From assembly GCA_964649745.1 (NCBI GenBank), contig CAZYQI010000001.1, positions 1 through 64,000 of the forward strand: a DNA stretch of 64,000 nt. The letters are read 5' to 3'. A program made the translations under genes and the position numbers. Numbering within the stretch: the first letter of the stretch is position 1; every line of letters starts with the position of its first letter. The notes under the pieces were generated by a model. The model was not told the origin of the DNA. It saw only the letters and a program-made list of their open reading frames with translations, and did not search any database. Of the stretch, positions 59,014 to 64,000 are shown one piece after another. The stretch is from CAZEHS01 sp964649745. GTDB lineage: Bacteria > Bacillota > Clostridia > Peptostreptococcales > Acidaminobacteraceae.

Positions 59014-60537
59014 AGAGTTTTCCCTTTTCATTTGACTGATCAGAGCCGGATAATCAATTTTGGAGCCATGACGGGCATCCATGGGAATGCGGCGTATGAA
59101 CCTGTACTGGTCAATCGTTGCCCAGTGAAGGGCTTCCTTCAGCTTTTCCACCGGAGCCTCTCCGTTTTCATAGACAAGAACCCGTTGGCCGTCCAGCTGC
59201 ACCAGGGCGGCCTTCATGCCGCCAAAGCAGCTGTCCAAAGCGCTTTCGATGCAGAAGGGGTACAGCACTCCATTATTGTCCCGAATGACCGCTCCGGCTC
59301 TGCCCAGAAGCCAAAGCCGTCCCGCTTCATCGAACCGGCCCAGATCTCCCGTTCGATGCCATACGACGGAACCTGCACGGAGCTTATTCATATCCTCCTG
59401 CAGACCTCCGAGGTAGCCCTTCAGTACATGGGAACCGGTGACAATGATCTCTCCCACTTCGTGTTTCAAAAATTCCGCCTCAATAGCATCCTCGCTTTCG
59501 AAGGAAAGCGGCACACCCCAGCGGTCCGGTATAACCCTGCAAGTTACAGCATGAACCGGCACCCCCGCAGGGAGTCCGGCTCCGTCCTTCATGGCCTGGG
59601 AATCATCCTCCGTAAGGGTATCCCAGTCCAGCTCGGCAATGGGCTCCGCTTCGGTGGACCCATAGACAGCCACTAGCCGGGCCTTGGGAAAGCCTGTTCG
59701 AAGGACGGTCATCAGGGATGGGAATACCGGTCCTCCGCCGGTATGAACTGTGCGGATTCCGGGAAAAACGGTTCCCTCTATCGCCATTCCCTCCCCCAGC
59801 CGCTTCATAAATGCCGGGGCTGCGGTGATCCGGGTAACCCCGGCAGATCGGATCTGTTCCATCACCGGTCCGGGGTTGTAATCTGCCATTTGCTTGAAAT
59901 TCATTTCCGGAATCACTGTGGCGATTCCGGATGCCAGATTGCACAGGGCAAAAATCGGCAGCGTTGCCAGCTCCACGTCTCCGGGCTCGTGGCCCAAGGT
60001 TTCGCGCAGCACCTGATACTGTGCCTGCAGGAACCCGTGGGTTCTGACGGCCCCCTTGGGCTTCCCGGTGCTTCCGCTGGTGAAGGTTACCAGTGCCGGC
60101 CAATCTTCCTTCAGTTCCTCTATGGGCCGATGTTCAAGCTCCGCCTGAGAAACACCGGGCAGAAAGGTTACGGGAATCTTTCTGAGCTCCGGGACAAGCC
60201 ACCGGAATAGCTGGGCTTTCCAGCCCCCCACCATTCCCCTGGGCATCATCATGCCGCAACAGTCACGGATATGCGCTTTCCCCGCCCCGGGGTCAAAAAA
60301 CATGGGAACCGCCCCGATGCTCCAGAGTCCGATGAGAGTAACGTAAAGATCCGCCGACATGGGCACCAACACCAGGACGGCATCCCCTTTTTTGATACCC
60401 TTACCGACAAACGCCCTTCCCTTTCCCAGCCCTCTATCCAAAAGCTGCTGAAAGGTCAGGGCCTCCGCTTTCGAGAGGATGGCTGTCTCTGAAGGGACCC
60501 GACTTACGGTTTCTGCCAGAACGTTCAGTAGATTCAT
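59011..60537 (-). CDS. OleC-like acyl-adenylating ligase
   Basis: A 508-residue member of the ANL superfamily, which activates carboxylates with ATP. Seen: phosphate loop TFTSGSTGKPKGAVRTH (about 151-167), TLPIFALCNLASGIATVIPEM, VAVYGSTEAEPIAEL, TGDLGRFDEAGRLWLLGR and late catalytic Lys in GSKIDYPAL. The segment around PIFAL and STEAEPIA resembles OleC-type ligases more than generic acyl-CoA synthetases. Last gene of a four-gene operon with lipid-modifying enzymes; overlaps the GNAT gene by four bases. Substrate unknown. Confidence 0.82.
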   Translation of the reverse strand: MNLLNVLAETVSRVPSETAILSKAEALTFQQLLDRGLGKGRAFVGKGIKKGDAVLVLVPMSADLYVTLIGLWSIGAVPMFFDPGAGKAHIRDCCGMMMPRGMVGGWKAQLFRWLVPELRKIPVTFLPGVSQAELEHRPIEELKEDWPALVTFTSGSTGKPKGAVRTHGFLQAQYQVLRETLGHEPGDVELATLPIFALCNLASGIATVIPEMNFKQMADYNPGPVMEQIRSAGVTRITAAPAFMKRLGEGMAIEGTVFPGIRTVHTGGGPVFPSLMTVLRTGFPKARLVAVYGSTEAEPIAELDWDTLTEDDSQAMKDGAGLPAGVPVHAVTCRVIPDRWGVPLSFESEDAIEAEFLKHEVGEIIVTGSHVLKGYLGGLQEDMNKLRAGSVVWHRTGDLGRFDEAGRLWLLGRAGAVIRDNNGVLYPFCIESALDSCFGGMKAALVQLDGQRVLVYENGEAPVEKLKEALHWATIDQYRFIRRIPMDARHGSKIDYPALISQMKRENS

Positions 60538-61532
60538 CTCCTCAGCTCCCTTGCAAAAAGTCCATAGGTTCGGATCCGCTCCGCGTGGCGACGCTGGGAA
60601 ACGGCCTTTGATACGTTGTTTTCATGCATCAGGGCATGAATCACCCGGGTGTAGCCCATATCCCAAGCGTTTTTCCGAATCCGGTCCACCAGCAGGGCAC
60701 CCAGACCGGCATAGGTGCGGCCGGGCAAAATGGCCAGGGTCTTGAGGACAGCGGTATCCATGCCGCTTCCCCGAGCCTTGCGATTGTAGTCGGGATAGGC
60801 GAAGACATACCCCACAGGTATGTCCCCCTGCTCTGCAATCAGCACCAGAGGCTCTTCAATCTGATTTCGGAAGGGCTGGTACTGGGCCAGGAACCGTTCC
60901 TCGGACTGTTCCATGTAAAAAAGATTCTGGGCAAAGCTGACCAGGGACACCTGGCCTATTTTCTTTAAATCCTCATCGAAGGCATGGTTGCGGAAAGACC
61001 GGATTACCACGCCATTTTTCGCCATGCGGGCCTCCGCCTCCAGAATCCGGGGTTCCGTTTCGGGAATGCCGGTTTCTACGGTGGAAAGGTACTGCCAGTT
61101 CATTTTGAATCCGGCCTCTTCAAAATAACGGGGGTACTCCTCAGGGTTTTCAGGCTCCTTCAGGAAAACAGGTTCCTGTGAACTCCACGTCACCAGACGG
61201 TATTTTCCCCAGGTGTTGCCGTCCATTGGCCCTACGGCCAGGGTACAGCCCTGGTTTATAAGCCGTTTGCAGCAGGCCTCAAGGATTAGGGCCGCAGATG
61301 CGCTGTCGGCAGCCGAAAAATGGCCGATCACCCCCAGCCTGTGGCCATCAAGGAGCGGCACGGAAGTCCACCAAAGGGAGGCGCAGGCCCGGGGCTCCTG
61401 TTGAGTCACCTCTGCCAGATGACAATCGGGATTTTGAACCTTAAGCTGACCTGATGTCAGGTGCTTATACACGCCGCTCTCAAGAAGCGCTGGAAGGAGC
61501 GGGTCTGTCCATTCAGAGATTTCTATGATCAT
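60534..61532 (-). CDS. GNAT-superfamily acyltransferase-like protein
   Basis: A 332-residue protein with two GNAT-like halves. The C-terminal half has the acetyl-CoA-type segment LKTLAILPGRTYAGLGALLVD and HALMHENNVSKAV. The N-terminal half includes GPMDGNTWGKYRLVTW and EEYPRYFEEAGFK, a pattern I associate with large GNAT proteins near lipid genes. Possibly N-acylates the amino group of a lipid head made by the BtaA-like enzyme (inference). It begins three bases after the kinase-like gene. Confidence 0.72.
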   Translation of the reverse strand: MIIEISEWTDPLLPALLESGVYKHLTSGQLKVQNPDCHLAEVTQQEPRACASLWWTSVPLLDGHRLGVIGHFSAADSASAALILEACCKRLINQGCTLAVGPMDGNTWGKYRLVTWSSQEPVFLKEPENPEEYPRYFEEAGFKMNWQYLSTVETGIPETEPRILEAEARMAKNGVVIRSFRNHAFDEDLKKIGQVSLVSFAQNLFYMEQSEERFLAQYQPFRNQIEEPLVLIAEQGDIPVGYVFAYPDYNRKARGSGMDTAVLKTLAILPGRTYAGLGALLVDRIRKNAWDMGYTRVIHALMHENNVSKAVSQRRHAERIRTYGLFARELRR

Positions 61533-61535
61533 GGG

Positions 61536-62873
61536 TTATCTCCATACTGCCATTATGGGCATGGTTAAGAGTAATACCACCAGAGCGTTCATCCATCCGA
61601 TCCGTGCATCCGCTATGCGGTAATCGTTACGGTCGCTGAGCAAGTGCACCGCCGCGATGCTTATTCCGAAAGCGGTCAGGGCCATTAAGGGCACACCCAG
61701 CCCGGGAAAATCCCCACGGGTCAAAACGTGAATCATAACCCCCGGGATGAGAATAATAAGGATTTGCTTCAGCCACGCCCAACCGGCGCTTTTGCCGATC
61801 GAGGCCTGGTGCTGCAGCCGCATTCGGATATAGGTGTTCATGGCCTGATGGCAGCCCAGTGAAACAATGAAAGGATAGTAGTACAAATTCGGGTCGTGCA
61901 CCACAAATCCCAGCCAGGTCCACAGCAGCGGCACCGCCATATTGCTGGCCACGATGGGGTAATCGATAAGCAGATCTTTTTCCGTGGCGGTCATTCCCGG
62001 CAGAATGGGATAGCTGAAAAACGCCAGCAGAAGAATGACCAGCCAGGTCCAATCCCCCAGCATCAGTACCAGATACGCCGCTACCACGCCCCCCAGGAGG
62101 CCCACTCTACTCATGGAGCCCCGGCGGTTCCAGATTCTTGCGAATACAAACAACAGAAACAACACCCCAAGGTTCAGCACAATGGCCCGGGTTTCCATGT
62201 CCATATGCATCTTCAGAAAGGCAAAACCCATCAGAGGGATAAGGAGGTTGTCATTTCCGTGCTGGGATATAAGCTCAATCAGTGCCGCCAGAACCCCCAT
62301 CATCAGTGCCAGGGCCAGGGTCTGCGCTCTCGGAACCTCCGTGAAAAGAAGCACAGGGACCAAGGTGCTCATAAAGGCAACATTGAAAAAAACAAAGCTG
62401 CCCTCAAGGCTTTTGGCGTCTTCCGTACCCTGAGCCAGGGCCTTGCGCCCGTAGCTGGCACCAATCAGGGCTGCGGTGCTGTCGGCAAAGGTAAGCATCA
62501 GAATGGGCACAACGTAAAGAAGCCAATCCCCCACGGTCAGGCAGAACAGCACCGTTACGGCAATCGGAAAGTACAGTTCCCCGGAGGATTTTCGCTCTAC
62601 CCCGTGAAGAACGGTTCCAAGGCCCTTTCGCAGCACACCGGAATAGCGGACGGCAGCAAGGGCACCTACAGAAGACGCTCCCAGCACTAACACCGGCCAA
62701 GTTTCGCTAAAGAGCCAGGGAAAGGTCAGGGTTACCAGCCCCATGACGATATGAACCAATTTCCGTGTGAGCTCCGCCTTGGGGCTGTAATGGGTTTCAT
62801 ACCATTTGACGCCGGTTATAGATATCCCAAGAGCGCCCATAACCAAGGCCATACCTGCCCAGGGTGACATCAT
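61536..62873 (-). CDS. Dolichol/phytol kinase-like CTP-dependent membrane protein
   Basis: A 445-residue protein with about 13 membrane segments. The first half (about 30-235) has the dolichol/phytol kinase and DAG kinase (Dgk1) hallmarks RKLVHIVMG, FADSTAALIGASYG, KSLEGS and HGNDNLLIPL. The second half (about 250-445) is another membrane module with LGCHQAMNTYIRMRL that I cannot place. Often annotated as phosphatidate cytidylyltransferase-like. It overlaps the BtaA-like gene by four bases, so is coupled to it. A lipid phospho-transfer role is likely. Confidence 0.75.
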   Translation of the reverse strand: MMSPWAGMALVMGALGISITGVKWYETHYSPKAELTRKLVHIVMGLVTLTFPWLFSETWPVLVLGASSVGALAAVRYSGVLRKGLGTVLHGVERKSSGELYFPIAVTVLFCLTVGDWLLYVVPILMLTFADSTAALIGASYGRKALAQGTEDAKSLEGSFVFFNVAFMSTLVPVLLFTEVPRAQTLALALMMGVLAALIELISQHGNDNLLIPLMGFAFLKMHMDMETRAIVLNLGVLFLLFVFARIWNRRGSMSRVGLLGGVVAAYLVLMLGDWTWLVILLLAFFSYPILPGMTATEKDLLIDYPIVASNMAVPLLWTWLGFVVHDPNLYYYPFIVSLGCHQAMNTYIRMRLQHQASIGKSAGWAWLKQILIILIPGVMIHVLTRGDFPGLGVPLMALTAFGISIAAVHLLSDRNDYRIADARIGWMNALVVLLLTMPIMAVWR

Positions 62874-63970
62874 TTCCTCACCTCTTCCACCCGAAAAGCA
62901 CTGTAAAAGAAAGCTTTGTCCCTTTTGAACAGGTCAAGAGCTTCCGTTTCCAGAATGGCAATCCCATTACGAAATTCTTCCGGGCAGGACCGGGGTGCCA
63001 GCATGTTCCAGTAAACAAGCCGGGCTCCGGGGCGGGAGGCCTTCACCAATTCTCCGTACAGAAGAGCGAATTGGTCCTCAGACATATATTCGAAAATATC
63101 GCTGAGATTGAAGGCATCGATGGTGTCCGGCCCGGTTCGTTGAATATAGGCTTCAAGAGCTTCCTGGGAATAGGTAAGGCGGTGCAGATTGGAGCGGATG
63201 CTTTCAAAGTTCTCCGGGCGCAGATAATGGGGCAGCACCTCTCCGTATGTTCCGGTAAGGATCCAGTGAAGGTATGGGTTTTCGGCGGGATTCAGCTCCG
63301 TAAGGGCATACCGGGTACGGCTGAGGATACGGTCCGCCACGGAGCCTTCAACATATTGAAAAAAGGAAGGGTCCCGACCTAAACGACCCATAAGGGTTCT
63401 AGAAAAAAATAGCCGGAACAGCCACCCCCAGCGACGGTTATTCCAAACCCGCCGGTAGAATTCCCTCCGTTCATCCGGAGAGCCACCCATTAACAGCCGT
63501 TTCACCGTTTTAGAACTGTGGATCATTGGAATAACCCGTTTGGCAAACAGGCTGAAATAATCTTCAAATTTACCGCAGCCCGCAATTCCCTTTGCAATCA
63601 TCTCCGGTCGCGAATCCCAATAGGTCAGGGCTTCGGGTTTCAATTGAGCCCTTATTCGCTGATAGAGTGCATTGCGGTCCCCGCAGGGCCGAATGCCTAA
63701 AAGTTGCAGCATTTCCCCGTGGTTCAGGCAGCGGAAGCAGGCTACGCGGAAATCAAGGCAGGCCAGCTGCGGGGCGCTGAGATCCAAGGCATGGACGTGC
63801 CGGGGGTTGCAGGCAAGAATGGACAGGGTGTTGTCTCCGGCAGAGGCGATGGACACCACCGAGCTCTCCGGACCGATTCTCAGGGCGGGCAGAAGGATAT
63901 CGGCATCCTCCCAGCACTGAGCGTATCGAATTTTACTGAAATCCGCTTTTTCCTGAGCCTCACTGCGCAT
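62870..63970 (-). CDS. BtaA-like (DUF3419) S-adenosylmethionine 3-amino-3-carboxypropyl transferase
   Basis: A 366-residue protein of the BtaA/DUF3419 family. BtaA transfers the aminocarboxypropyl group of SAM to diacylglycerol, the first step to betaine lipids. Seen: YAQCWEDADILLPAL, SAM loop VVSIASAGDNTLSILA, VHALDLSAPQLACLDFRVACF, NPYLHWILTGTYGE, LPHYLRPENFE and NLSDIFEYMSEDQFALLY. No BtaB-like N-methyltransferase is in the window, so the product may not be a classical betaine lipid. The start is ATG 63970; what lies upstream is beyond the window. Confidence 0.83.
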   Translation of the reverse strand: MRSEAQEKADFSKIRYAQCWEDADILLPALRIGPESSVVSIASAGDNTLSILACNPRHVHALDLSAPQLACLDFRVACFRCLNHGEMLQLLGIRPCGDRNALYQRIRAQLKPEALTYWDSRPEMIAKGIAGCGKFEDYFSLFAKRVIPMIHSSKTVKRLLMGGSPDERREFYRRVWNNRRWGWLFRLFFSRTLMGRLGRDPSFFQYVEGSVADRILSRTRYALTELNPAENPYLHWILTGTYGEVLPHYLRPENFESIRSNLHRLTYSQEALEAYIQRTGPDTIDAFNLSDIFEYMSEDQFALLYGELVKASRPGARLVYWNMLAPRSCPEEFRNGIAILETEALDLFKRDKAFFYSAFRVEEVRK

Positions 63971-64000
63971 ATGCCGTACCGTCCCCGCCTGAATTTTCGT

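Noticed and set aside
1..64000. tRNA, rRNA, CRISPR arrays, prophage or complete insertion sequences
   Set aside because: None was recognised on either strand by eye; repeats present are short palindromes, not spaced arrays.

Overview
The window is about 64 kb of a low-redundancy, roughly 50% GC Firmicute chromosome, almost certainly class Clostridia. The evidence is a Spo0A response regulator next to recN and argR, a Clostridium-like gene order (alaS, ireB, ruvX, DUF1292, fur, rnj, ylbF, mltG, trmR, trhP, udk), Asp23, IreB and YlbF family proteins, and strong AGGAGG ribosome binding sites before most genes. I cannot name the species. No rRNA, tRNA, CRISPR array, prophage or complete insertion sequence was seen. 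Only three genes lie on the plus strand; everything else runs right to left.

Reading from high to low coordinates, that is, in the direction of most transcription: (1) 63970-59011 is a tightly coupled four-gene operon: BtaA/DUF3419-like aminocarboxypropyl transferase, dolichol/phytol-kinase-like membrane protein, GNAT-like acyltransferase and OleC-like acyl-adenylating ligase. It looks like an uncharacterised lipid pathway. (2) 58962-54283 holds a DUF3369/HD-GYP response regulator (plus strand), rarA, a TPR/membrane protein (plus strand) and iscR behind a clear sigma-A promoter. (3) 54286-40537 holds iscS-iscU-mnmA, alaS, ireB, an aldo/keto reductase with ferredoxin domain, ruvX, fur, rnj, ylbF, mltG, trmR and trhP, followed by udk (tRNA modification, cell wall, RNA decay). 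(4) 39588-38992 is a DUF4160/DUF2442 pair with its own promoter.

(5) 37281-18972 is a Gram-positive type IV pilus locus: pilB, pilT, pilC, major pilin, PilX-like protein, a vWA-modular pilin, a very large modular pilin, pilM, pilN, a PilO fused to S-layer-homology repeats, an O-antigen-ligase-like protein, another PilX-like protein, two minor pilins and the prepilin peptidase. It is preceded by a promoter and a leader RNA that can form a pseudoknot or an intrinsic terminator. A membrane-anchored putative muralytic enzyme diverges from pilB. (6) 18935-17948 holds HEPN/MNT genes and comFB. (7) 17881-6289 holds pepP, efp, a CD1247-like protein, asp23, nusB, a Kae1-like protein, folD, xseA, xseB, ispA, a PAP2-related protein, dxs, tlyA and argR. 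(8) 6268-212 holds recN, spo0A (spoIVB is not between them), a GGDEF diguanylate cyclase, a degenerate xerD and deoB.

Cyclic-di-GMP is a thread through the window: a cyclase with an intact GGDEF and I-site, an HD-GYP phosphodiesterase, PilB with an MshEN-like N-terminus, ComFB next to the pili, and the candidate switch RNA before pilB. Two families of palindromic intergenic repeats punctuate the operon boundaries; one copy carries a nested insertion of about 100 bp.
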